DNA from: Bacteroidales bacterium
Lineage (GTDB): Bacteria; Bacteroidota; Bacteroidia; Bacteroidales; UBA7960
Reading direction: 5' to 3'
Assembly (NCBI GenBank): GCA_003560215.1
Contig: PWIY01000358.1
Span: forward strand, 1 to 7,113
DNA: 7,113 nucleotides
Of this stretch, positions 1 to 5,685 are shown one piece after another. A program made the translations under genes and the position numbers. How positions within the stretch are numbered: position 1 is the stretch's first letter; every line of letters starts with the position of its first letter. The notes beneath the pieces are model-generated. The model saw only the letters and a program-made list of their open reading frames with translations, had not been told where the DNA came from and did no database searches.

Positions 1-1046
1 AAACCCGGGCCACCAAAGAGGAGCACTACAATTACCTGCAAACCGTTGTGCAGCATATCAGCATTGCCATCCTGGTTTTCACCAAAGACGGATCGGTGAA
101 TATGCTCAACAATGCTTTCAAACGAATGCTTCGCGTCAGCAACCTCAGATACATCCATGATCTGGATAAAATCGACACAAACCTGTCTGAAGTGCTGCAG
201 AACATCAAAGCCGGCGACAGCGAGCTGGTCAGGGTTTTTATTGATAACGAACTGATGCAAATTTCGGTCCGGGCCACAGAGTTTCGCATGCAGAACGAGG
301 ATTTTGTGATGGTTTCGCTTCAAAACATTCACACGGAACTGGAAGCCAAGGAAATGGACTCATGGCAAAAACTGATTCGTGTACTGACCCACGAAATCAT
401 GAACTCCATCACGCCCATTGTTTCACTCTCATCCACAGTCAAAACCCTTTTGATTGATGAAGAAAACCTGAAACTCAGGCAGGACATTGATCCCGACGAC
501 ATAGACAGTGCGCAAAGTGCACTCAACACCATTGAAAGACGCAGCCGGGGACTGTTGAATTTTGTGGAAGTTTACCGCAACCTGACACGCATCCCGAAGC
601 CCAGTTTCCGCCATTTTGAAATCGGGGAACTCTTCGAGAACATCAGGTTGCTGCTGGAACCCAAGGTAGAAGAACAAACCATCCAATGCAACTACCGCGT
701 GGTACCCCCGGGGTTAAAGCTAACCGCTGACCCGGACCTGATCGAACAGGTACTCATTAACCTGGTAATCAACTCCATTCATGCTGTCAGGGATGTGGAG
801 AATCCCCGTATTGATATCGTGGCCACCGCCGAAAACATGAATCATATCAATATCGCGGTAAGCGACAATGGCTATGGCATCAAACCCGACAACCTGGAAC
901 AGATCTTTGTCCCATTTTTCACCTCCAAAAAGGAAGGTTCCGGGATCGGACTGAGTCTGGCCCGCGAAATCATGCGGCTGCATAAGGGGAACATCACCGT
1001 AAAATCCAAACCCCGGGTAGAAACCCGTTTTACCCTGCACTTTTAA
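1..1046 (+). CDS. Sensor histidine kinase, NtrB/NtrY-like (5'-partial)
   Basis: This is the C-terminal part of a two-component sensor kinase that autophosphorylates on histidine and passes the phosphate to a response regulator. The frame (codons from base 3) is open to the left edge, so the start lies outside; the GTG at 48 is internal. The first ~100 residues resemble a PAS sensor fold (ISIAILVFTKDGSVNMLNNA). Next comes the H-box THEIMNSITPI, with the phospho-acceptor His codon at 390-392. The HATPase domain follows, with an N-box (LVINSIHAV, Asn at 771), a G1 box (DNGYGI, Asp at 864), an F-box (FVPFFTSK) and a G2 box (GSGIGLSLAREI, from 936). The gene ends normally a few residues after the last beta strand. 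The HEIMNSI-type H-box is typical of kinases that pair with NtrC-type, sigma-54-dependent regulators; the partner is presumably upstream of the window. No membrane segment is visible in this portion. Family is certain; the signal sensed is unknown. Confidence 0.93.
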   Translation, partial: TRATKEEHYNYLQTVVQHISIAILVFTKDGSVNMLNNAFKRMLRVSNLRYIHDLDKIDTNLSEVLQNIKAGDSELVRVFIDNELMQISVRATEFRMQNEDFVMVSLQNIHTELEAKEMDSWQKLIRVLTHEIMNSITPIVSLSSTVKTLLIDEENLKLRQDIDPDDIDSAQSALNTIERRSRGLLNFVEVYRNLTRIPKPSFRHFEIGELFENIRLLLEPKVEEQTIQCNYRVVPPGLKLTADPDLIEQVLINLVINSIHAVRDVENPRIDIVATAENMNHINIAVSDNGYGIKPDNLEQIFVPFFTSKKEGSGIGLSLAREIMRLHKGNITVKSKPRVETRFTLHF

Positions 1047-1207
1047 ATGCATGCGTCTGCAGCGTTGCTCTACCTGCATGGGTAGAAACCCGTTTTACCC
1101 TGCACTTCTAACCCTGGGTCAGCCCTCTGATGTCACCGGGTTCTCCCATACGAACCGTTTTAACCTCCACTTCCAACCCCGGGTCAGCCCTCCGGCGTCC
1201 ACCAGGT
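1015..1207. repeat. Three imperfect 65-bp tandem copies starting in the kinase 3' end
   Basis: The core CCGTTTTA recurs at exactly 65-bp spacing (1025, 1090, 1155). Copy 1 is the end of the kinase gene. Copy 2 matches it over 28 identical bases (1015-1042 against 1080-1107), and after one mismatch the TAA stop is also repeated. Copy 2 can therefore still be read as the kinase's last nine residues plus stop, with TTT changed to the synonymous TTC. Copy 3 matches copy 2 over about 45 bases with 7 mismatches (1090-1134 against 1155-1199), including the shared segment GGGTCAGCCCT, and then drifts. The pattern suggests an old tandem duplication of the gene end followed by decay. No function is evident. 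Confidence 0.85.
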
Positions 1208-1359
1208 TGTATGATGCGGCTCACCATCGCTGATATGGCCCTGTCACAGTTCATGCTATGTATGTCAGTTCCGGCATTATCTCTGATGCGGACGCCTTGG
1301 CTGCCATGATTCGTTATACCTGAAACAAACGCCCGGCCCTGCCTCAATTCGTTATGCGT

Positions 1360-1377
1360 GCGATGGATAGCCATCGC
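1360..1377. promoter_or_regulatory. Perfect palindrome, candidate activator-binding site
   Basis: GCGATGG-ATAG-CCATCGC is a perfect inverted repeat with 7-bp arms and a 4-bp centre. Its size resembles upstream activator sequences of NtrC-family regulators, and it lies about 140 bp upstream of the sigma-54-like element at 1516. It could equally form an RNA stem-loop. The palindrome is seen directly; the role is inferred. Confidence 0.4.
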
Positions 1378-1401
1378 CCATGGGATCATCACCCCGATAC
1401 T

Positions 1402-1415
1402 GTTCGTTACCGAAC
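1402..1415. promoter_or_regulatory. Second palindrome upstream of tolC
   Basis: GTTCG-TTAC-CGAAC is an inverted repeat with 5-bp arms, about 100 bp upstream of the sigma-54-like element. An alternative register, CGTT-ACCG-AACG, is also possible. Together with the palindrome at 1360 it could form paired operator sites, but the arms do not share sequence with that site, so the same protein need not bind both. Confidence 0.3.
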
Positions 1416-1515
1416 GATTGTTGTCAGATAGTGAACACCATAATCTGATGACCTCCCCTGCCCATCCCGAAGTTATTCCTTTTTAAAAACCTCACATGCA
1501 AGCTTTTACGACTAT

Positions 1516-1531
1516 TGGTACATTTTTTGGA
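1516..1531 (+). promoter_or_regulatory. Sigma-54-like promoter candidate for tolC
   Basis: TGGTACA-TTTT-TTGGA matches the sigma-54 consensus TGGYRYR-N4-TTGCW at every defined position except one: the C of the -12 GC is G here. It lies about 88 bp before the tolC ATG. The adjacent kinase is of the type that usually works with sigma-54 activators, and palindromes lie 100-150 bp further upstream. The -12 mismatch affects a usually invariant base. The same bases also resemble a Bacteroidota -7 element (TACATTTT) without a clear TTTG partner. A promoter in this region is likely; its class is uncertain. Confidence 0.35.
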
Positions 1532-1566
1532 TGAAAACTGTCCAAAAAGCGCCGGTTAATGCCGGC
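1524..1566. other. Two consecutive hairpins in the tolC leader
   Basis: TTTTTGGA (1524-1531) can pair with TCCAAAAA (1541-1548) across a 9-nt loop. Immediately after, GCCGG (1551-1555) can pair with CCGGC (1562-1566) across a 6-nt loop. On the minus strand the second stem is followed by GCTTTTT, which resembles a weak intrinsic terminator, yet no minus-strand gene ends here. The first inverted repeat overlaps the -12 part of the promoter candidate, so it might be an operator or a structured leader. Confidence 0.4.
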
Positions 1567-1618
1567 CAATAAAAAGTTATCCATCAGCCATAATTGTTAC
1601 CCTTAAGCAGGAATAACC

Positions 1619-2983
1619 ATGAAACATTTCATCCCATTATCCATTGTTCTTTTTTCATTCATCACGCTGCTTCCCGAATCACTTCACGGTCAATCGGTAT
1701 GGAGCCTTGAAAGGTGTATTGATTACGCCCTTGAGCACAACCTGGACATCCGGCAACAACGCCTGGAGGTTGACCGGGCCGGTCATAATGTGACCCAGGC
1801 TTATGCCAACCTGGCCCCCACACTGAGTGCCGGAACCAGGGGCGAATTAAGTTTCGGCCGGACCACCGACAACGTCACCAATGAAATCTTTACAGAAAGA
1901 ATTGCCAGGCAGGGGTTTTCCGCCTCAAGCCAGGTTACCCTGTTTGCCGGATTTCAGAACATCAACAACATAAGAAGCAACCTGGCCCGGCAAACCGCCC
2001 TGAAATACGACAGCGAAAGCCTTGAAAACGAAATCATCCTGACCATCGCCAATGCGTATTTGCAGGTGCTGTACTTTGAAGACATGGTGGAAGTGGCAGC
2101 ACAACAACTGGGGAATGCCCAGGAGCAAGTGAAACGAACGAGAATCATGGAAGAGGGTGGCGCACTATCCAGGGGAGACCTTCTTGAAATGGAAGCCATT
2201 GCCGCAGCGGAAGAGGCCAGGTACACCAATGTAAAAAACAACCTTTCGCTGGCCTACCTGGAATTGATGACCCTCCTTGAACTGGATCCAACCCGGGAAT
2301 TCACCGTTGAAAGGCCACCCGTTGAAGTGGAAGACATGGCCATCCTGCATGACCCTGAGGACGTTTACCGCAAAGCCCTGCAAATAGAACCATCTGTTTC
2401 TGCTGCTTTTAAAAGAATTGAACTGGCCGAGCACCAGCTTTCCCTGACACGCGGACAAAGAAGCCCGAGCCTGGTTCTCTCATCCAGCCTTGGTTCAAAT
2501 TACTCTGAAGCATTTAAACAACAGGTGGGCAATCAGGACGACCCGGTTTTTGAAACCATCCCTTACCGCGACCAGATGACTGAAAACTTTGCCCGGTCTG
2601 TCAGTTTAACCCTGCAGATCCCAATTTTCAATGGCCTCAGGACACGGAACAACATCCAGCACGCCCGGATCGACCGCGAAAGGGCAGAAATCCAGCTGGA
2701 GAGGACCAAAACCCGTCTGAACCAGCTCATTCATCAGTCACATGCCGACGCCATGGCGGCCTACCAGGATTATCTCAGCAACAGCAAGGCCCTTGAAGCG
2801 GCCAGGGAATCACTCCTGCACGCACAGGAAAGCTTTCGGCTGGGTTTGTTGAGTGCCATGGAATACAACGAGGCAGTGACCCGCTTCAACCGGGCTGAAA
2901 CCAATATGATACAGTCAACTTACGAATTTGTATTTATGGTAAAGATCCTGGAGTTTTATCAGGGCGAAGGGTTCGTACTGTGA
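1619..2983 (+). CDS. TolC-family outer-membrane efflux protein
   Basis: The 454-residue product is the trimeric outer-membrane channel of a tripartite exporter, which carries substrates from an inner-membrane pump and periplasmic adaptor to the outside. An Sec signal peptide is visible (basic start, hydrophobic core at residues 7-18, likely cleavage after LHG at 24). The mature protein opens with QSVWSLERCIDYALEHN, the usual first helix of the family. Two OEP repeats follow, rich in long amphipathic helices (for example near residues 150-215 and 350-405), with aromatic, strand-like segments near 75-120 and 280-340. Length is normal. The ATG at 1619 is preceded by AGGA (1609-1612), a modest ribosome-binding site. 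No adaptor or pump gene follows; the next gene is convergent, so tolC appears monocistronic here. Partner genes may lie upstream of the kinase. Family assignment is firm; the substrate is unknown. Confidence 0.95.
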   Translation: MKHFIPLSIVLFSFITLLPESLHGQSVWSLERCIDYALEHNLDIRQQRLEVDRAGHNVTQAYANLAPTLSAGTRGELSFGRTTDNVTNEIFTERIARQGFSASSQVTLFAGFQNINNIRSNLARQTALKYDSESLENEIILTIANAYLQVLYFEDMVEVAAQQLGNAQEQVKRTRIMEEGGALSRGDLLEMEAIAAAEEARYTNVKNNLSLAYLELMTLLELDPTREFTVERPPVEVEDMAILHDPEDVYRKALQIEPSVSAAFKRIELAEHQLSLTRGQRSPSLVLSSSLGSNYSEAFKQQVGNQDDPVFETIPYRDQMTENFARSVSLTLQIPIFNGLRTRNNIQHARIDRERAEIQLERTKTRLNQLIHQSHADAMAAYQDYLSNSKALEAARESLLHAQESFRLGLLSAMEYNEAVTRFNRAETNMIQSTYEFVFMVKILEFYQGEGFVL

Positions 2984-3013
2984 TGCAGACAGAATGCCCC
3001 GGACTGCAATTCA

Positions 3014-3032
3014 GGAAAAGGTTCCGTTTTTT
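3014..3032 (+). terminator. Possible weak intrinsic terminator of tolC
   Basis: The 52-bp gap between the convergent genes contains GGAA-AAGG-TTCC followed by G and six T (3027-3032). The stem is only 4 bp, but CGGA (3000-3003) and TCCG (3023-3026) offer an alternative longer-range stem ending at the same T run. Position and T tract fit a terminator for tolC; stem strength is poor. Confidence 0.35.
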
Positions 3033-3035
3033 GAT

Positions 3036-3824
3036 TCAGGAGGAAGACCTGGAACTGTGATGCCGGACGGCCTCCACAAATGCCTCCGGCTGCTCCGCGT
3101 GGAGCCAGTGGCTCGCATCCTCAATGGTGGTAATATCTGCCTTCGGAAACAATTGATGGATCAGCGGAATGTCTTCATCAATCACATAATCTGAGTTGGC
3201 TCCACGGATAAACAGAACGGGTTTCTCAAAGGTCTGTGATGTATCGATGGGGCGAAAGACCTCCTCCAGGTTTTCCCTTATCACTTCCAGGTTGATGCGC
3301 CACCCAAGGGTACTCCGGTCTTTCCAGTAAAGGTTTTTTTGTAAAAATTGCCTGAGGCGTACATTGGGGATGGCTTCCCGGAGGGCCTCAATAACCTCAT
3401 GGCGACTCTCATAAGCGGGAAGGTCAATGGCCAGCAATTTATCGATGATGCCTGTATGCACATCGCCGTGATCCGAGGCCGCGGGGCTCATATCAGCCAC
3501 CACAAGGCTGCGTACACGCTCCTGATAATCGAGGGCAAACTGCATGGACGTTTTTCCACCCATGGAATGCCCGACCAACACAGCCTCTTCGAGCTCATGT
3601 GCATCGAAAAACTCCAGCAGGTCATCCACCATGGCCACATAGTTAAAAACTTCACTGTGCCCTGAACGGCCATGATTGCGCTGATCGGGAACCACCACAT
3701 AAAAGCCTTCATCCGCCAGTTGTCTGGCAATGGATCCCCAGTTATCCGACATGCCGAACAGGCCATGCAGGATTACCATGGCCGGGTTGGTATTTTCTCC
3801 GTATGTTCTGTAAAAAAGCTCCAT
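3036..3824 (-). CDS. Alpha/beta hydrolase, YbfF/ABHD11-like esterase
   Basis: A 262-residue cytoplasmic serine hydrolase that probably cleaves small acyl or thioester substrates; the physiological substrate is unknown. The oxyanion region HGLFG is at residues 20-24, DQRNHGRSGHS at 47-57 is the family signature, and GHSMGG at 85-90 carries the nucleophile Ser87. His239 (ASHW) is the catalytic base. For the acid, D111 (in ADMSP) corresponds to the position used in YbfF, and D212 (NSDY) is the classical alternative. The start was chosen at the ATG at 3824 (MELFYRTYGE), because homologues begin around there. Two further in-frame ATGs upstream (3833 and 3851) would add MLLVGHMLI, but these bases belong to repeat copies. 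No Shine-Dalgarno sequence is apparent. pdxJ lies upstream on the same strand, but the repeat block separates them. Confident in family, not in substrate. Confidence 0.9.
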   Translation of the reverse strand: MELFYRTYGENTNPAMVILHGLFGMSDNWGSIARQLADEGFYVVVPDQRNHGRSGHSEVFNYVAMVDDLLEFFDAHELEEAVLVGHSMGGKTSMQFALDYQERVRSLVVADMSPAASDHGDVHTGIIDKLLAIDLPAYESRHEVIEALREAIPNVRLRQFLQKNLYWKDRSTLGWRINLEVIRENLEEVFRPIDTSQTFEKPVLFIRGANSDYVIDEDIPLIHQLFPKADITTIEDASHWLHAEQPEAFVEAVRHHSSRSSS

Positions 3825-3826
3825 AA

Positions 3827-3840
3827 TTAACATATGACCC
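3827..3840 (-). repeat. Truncated copy of the hairpin-ATGTTA repeat
   Basis: Read on the minus strand this is GGGTCATATGTTAA. It matches the right arm and tail of the two full copies (GGGTCA-N-ATGTTA) but lacks the left palindrome arm. It lies 18 bp from the next copy, in frame with the hydrolase, and supplies an optional upstream ATG. Confidence 0.6.
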
Positions 3841-3843
3841 ACC

Positions 3844-3868
3844 AGTAACATGTGACCCCTTCGGGGTC
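3844..3868 (-). repeat. Palindromic hairpin-ATGTTA repeat, copy 1
   Basis: Minus strand: the palindrome GACCCC-GAA-GGGGTC (3854-3868) followed by ACATGTTACT. It differs from the copy at 3896-3920 by one base in 25, with a period of 52 bp. No T tract follows on either strand, so it is not a standard terminator. The form (short GC palindrome plus ATGTT tail) resembles REP-like dispersed repeats; that comparison is from general knowledge and not tested here. Confidence 0.75.
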
Positions 3869-3895
3869 AGAAAGCAGGTACTCGCTGCCGTCGTT

Positions 3896-3920
3896 AGTAA
3901 CATTTGACCCCTTCGGGGTC
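3896..3920 (-). repeat. Palindromic hairpin-ATGTTA repeat, copy 2
   Basis: Minus strand: GACCCC-GAA-GGGGTC (3906-3920) followed by AAATGTTACT. It abuts the heptamer array exactly: the palindrome ends at 3920 and the first heptamer starts at 3921. The 27-bp spacer to copy 1 (3869-3895) shows no recognisable feature. Confidence 0.75.
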
Positions 3921-4222
3921 TAACCTTCTACCCTCTAACTTCTACCTTCCAGCTTCTACCTTCCAGCTTCTACCTTCCAGCTTCTATCCTCTTCCTTCCA
4001 TCTTCCACCTTCCAGCTTCTACCCTCTACCTTCTACCTTCTACCTTCTTCCTTCTTCCTTCTTCCTTCTTCCTTCCAGCTTCTACCTTCTACCTTTTAAC
4101 TTCCAACTTCCAGCTTCTACCTTCCAACTTCCAGCTTCCGCCTTTTTACCCTCTACCTTCTATCCTCTACCCTCTACCTTCTTCCTTCCAGCTTCCACCT
4201 TCTAGCTTCTATCCTCTTCCTT
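3921..4222. repeat. Heptamer array, 43 phased pyrimidine-rich units
   Basis: On the plus strand the 302 bases divide into 43 consecutive 7-mers with a single extra T after unit 32 (4145). The three main units are CTACCTT (11 copies), CCAGCTT (8) and CTTCCTT (7); the rest are close variants such as CTACCCT, CTATCCT and CCAACTT. Position 5 is C and position 7 is T in all 43 units; positions 1 and 6 are always pyrimidines, and variation is concentrated at positions 2-4. CTACCTT and CCAGCTT alternate near the left end, and CTTCCTT occurs four times in a row at 4048-4075. The minus strand, which both flanking genes would transcribe, is purine-rich (AAGGTAG, AAGCTGG, AAGGAAG). It fills the space between pdxJ and the hydrolase and runs into pdxJ by about 21 bp. 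It resembles in style the heptanucleotide STRR repeats of cyanobacteria. Function unknown. Confidence 0.95.
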
Positions 4223-4930
4223 CAAGCACCTCAAATACAGCTGAATGGTATTCTGCAATCCGAAATAGAGGGCATCGGCAATCAGCGCATGGCCGATGGA
4301 CACCTCCTGCAGGTGGGGCACATTGCCGGCAAAGAAAGCCAGGTTGTCCAGGTTCAGATCGTGGCCGGCATTCAGTCCCAGGCCAACTTCATGGGCAACC
4401 TCCGCGGCTTCAGCAAACGGTTTCACGGCAGCAACCTTATCCTCCGGGTATTGCACGGCATACGGCTCGGTGTACAGTTCAACCCTGTCAGTCCCCACCC
4501 TGGCAGCTGCCCTGATCATTTCAGGATCTGTCTCAATAAATAGTGAAGTCCGGATTCCCTGGTCTTTCAGCTCCCTGACCACTTCCTTCAGCAGGTCATG
4601 GTGCTTAATGGTATCCCACCCCGCATTGGAGGTCAGTGCATCCGGCGGGTCAGGCACCAGTGTAACCTGGGCAGGTTTGACCTTGCTTACAAGATCCAGG
4701 AAACTGCGCGACGGATAACCCTCGATATTGAACTCGGTGGTCAGCACAGGTTTGAGATCCAGGACATCCCGGTAACGAATATGTCGCTCATCGGGACGGG
4801 GATGTACCGTAATGCCCTCTGCTCCGAACCGTTCACAATCCTGTGCAGCCTTGATTACATCGGGAATATTGCCTCCGCGCGCATTTCGCAGTGTGGCTAT
4901 TTTATTGATGTTCACACTCAGTCTGACCAT
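4202..4930 (-). CDS. pdxJ: Pyridoxine 5'-phosphate synthase
   Basis: PdxJ closes the ring in the DXP-dependent vitamin B6 pathway, condensing 1-deoxy-D-xylulose 5-phosphate with 3-amino-2-oxopropyl phosphate to give pyridoxine 5'-phosphate in the cytoplasm. The 242-residue TIM-barrel protein has the usual length. Visible family motifs are VNINKIATLRNARGG (residues 6-20), HPRPDERHIR with His43 and Arg45, FNIEGYPS with Glu70, VELYTEPYA with Glu151, LNAGHDLN with His190, and SIGHALIADAL with Gly213-His214; these match the substrate- and phosphate-binding positions of the E. coli enzyme. The segment LVPDPPDALTSNAGWD is typical of Bacteroidota PdxJ. The start at 4930 begins directly with the first barrel strand. 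The C-terminus is unusual: the stop TAG (4202-4204) and the codons for about the last six residues (EEDRS and adjacent) lie in the heptamer array. It is divergent from the CBS gene. Confidence 0.97.
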   Translation of the reverse strand: MVRLSVNINKIATLRNARGGNIPDVIKAAQDCERFGAEGITVHPRPDERHIRYRDVLDLKPVLTTEFNIEGYPSRSFLDLVSKVKPAQVTLVPDPPDALTSNAGWDTIKHHDLLKEVVRELKDQGIRTSLFIETDPEMIRAAARVGTDRVELYTEPYAVQYPEDKVAAVKPFAEAAEVAHEVGLGLNAGHDLNLDNLAFFAGNVPHLQEVSIGHALIADALYFGLQNTIQLYLRCLKEEDRS

Positions 4931-5006
4931 AGCTCATTTTTTGACAAAGCTATAAAATTATTACTCAAAAATTAATTATCTTCACAGTATAAAAATTACG
5001 GAAACC
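4931..5006. promoter_or_regulatory. AT-rich divergent promoter region
   Basis: This 76-bp gap separates the divergent pdxJ and CBS genes and is much richer in A and T than its surroundings, as expected for back-to-back promoters. On the plus strand there is a TTGACA (4941-4946) and TATAAA-like tracts (4951, 4988), but no well-spaced pair could be assigned, so the CBS-Omp85 promoter is placed here only by position. Confidence 0.5.
4945..4952 (-). promoter_or_regulatory. Bacteroidota -7 element candidate for pdxJ
   Basis: The minus strand reads TAGCTTTG, an exact match to the TAnnTTTG -7 element of Bacteroidota primary-sigma promoters. A TTTG lies upstream but with a 13-nt spacer, shorter than the usual ~19-21 nt. 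If used, the transcript would start only about 8-10 nt before the pdxJ ATG, giving a very short leader. The -7 match is clear; the -33 partner is not. Confidence 0.35.
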
Positions 5007-5672
5007 ATGCGTGCCAAAGACATCCTCAGTAAACTGGTGATCCCGCTGAAGCCCTCCGACACCGGCAGCCTTGCACTGAACTGGATGGAGGAGCTCGGCG
5101 TAACACATTTGCCGGTGGTTCAGGATGAAAAACTGCTGGGCATGGTCAAAAGTGCTGACATTTACGGGATGGATGATCCGGATGCGCCCATCGGAACTGA
5201 CAAGCTGCCGCTGAACCGTTCATGCGTGTATGCCGATCAGCATTTTTTTGAAGTACTCCGAATGGCGGCAAACGAAAACCTCAGTGTTGTTCCCGTTCTT
5301 GACACGAATGAAAATTACCTGGGAACCATCACCCACTGGGAAACCATATTGTCGATGGCCAACTTCACATCGGTAAAACAACCGGGAGGAATCCTGGTAC
5401 TTGAAGTAAGCACCCAGGAATATGCCCTGAGTGAAATTGCAAGGATTGTAGAGGCCAATGACGCCAAAATACTGAGCGTCAGCGTGAGTTCTCCCCCAGA
5501 GAGTACCCGTCTGGAAGTCACCATCAAAGTCAGTGTAATGGATCTGTCCAGCATAATCCAGACTTTTAACCGGTATGACTATATCATCAAGGCATCCTTT
5601 GCCAATGAAAATCAGTACGACACATTGCTCAGTGAAAGGTATGAATCGCTGATGAAGTATCTTGATATTTAG
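5007..5672 (+). CDS. CBS-CBS-ACT-like domain protein
   Basis: A 221-residue soluble protein built only from ligand-binding domains. Two CBS motifs form a Bateman module (about residues 3-55, with LGVTHLPVVQDEKLLGMV, and 70-122, with LSVVPVLDTNENYLGTITHWE); such pairs typically bind adenosine nucleotides. Residues about 128-198 have a beta-alpha-beta-beta-alpha-beta pattern like an ACT domain (ILVLEVSTQEYALSEIARIV, then RLEVTIKVSV), a fold that often binds amino acids. No catalytic domain is present, so it is probably a sensor or regulator of a partner protein. The start at 5007 is the first in-frame ATG, with only a weak CGGA-like site before it. The Omp85 gene begins 13 nt after its stop, so the two are probably co-transcribed. 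In many Bacteroidota a CBS protein of this kind accompanies nadK near pdxJ; nadK is not seen here. Ligand and target unknown. Confidence 0.85.
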   Translation: MRAKDILSKLVIPLKPSDTGSLALNWMEELGVTHLPVVQDEKLLGMVKSADIYGMDDPDAPIGTDKLPLNRSCVYADQHFFEVLRMAANENLSVVPVLDTNENYLGTITHWETILSMANFTSVKQPGGILVLEVSTQEYALSEIARIVEANDAKILSVSVSSPPESTRLEVTIKVSVMDLSSIIQTFNRYDYIIKASFANENQYDTLLSERYESLMKYLDI

Positions 5673-5685
5673 GCTTTCCTGCATC

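Larger units (their letters stand above)
1208..1501. other. Non-coding stretch between kinase and tolC
   Basis: No convincing gene is seen here on either strand. The only long open frame is on the minus strand (1392 down to 1108); it overlaps the decayed tandem copies and reads like an unconstrained translation. Apart from the two palindromes listed separately, the octamer TTCGTTAY occurs three times (1310, 1348, 1403), the last within the second palindrome. The stretch could be a long regulatory region or the remains of an inactivated gene. Confidence 0.5.

Noticed and set aside
48..50. GTG as the start of the histidine kinase
   Set aside because: The same frame is open to the left edge and continues with a plausible PAS-linker sequence (KEEHYNYLQTVV), so the real start is outside the window.
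1108..1392. Minus-strand open frame of 94 codons
   Set aside because: It overlaps the decayed tandem copies, shows no recognisable motif, has no ribosome-binding site, and has no neighbour on that strand.
3854..3920. The GACCCC palindromes as intrinsic terminators of pdxJ
   Set aside because: No T tract follows the stems on either strand, and the copies share a conserved ATGTTA tail that a terminator would not need.
3921..4222. CRISPR-like array
   Set aside because: Units are 7 bp, contiguous and without unique spacers, and no cas gene is nearby.
3904..4515. Plus-strand open frame rich in Leu, Pro, Ser, Phe and Tyr across the heptamer array
   Set aside because: It is a translation of the repeat followed by the antisense of pdxJ. 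The repeat lacks stops in this frame by composition, and there is no start context or domain.
4941..4956. TTGACA plus TATAAA as a classical sigma-70 promoter for the CBS gene
   Set aside because: The spacing is only 4 bp, and Bacteroidota primary promoters use TTTG / TAnnTTTG instead.
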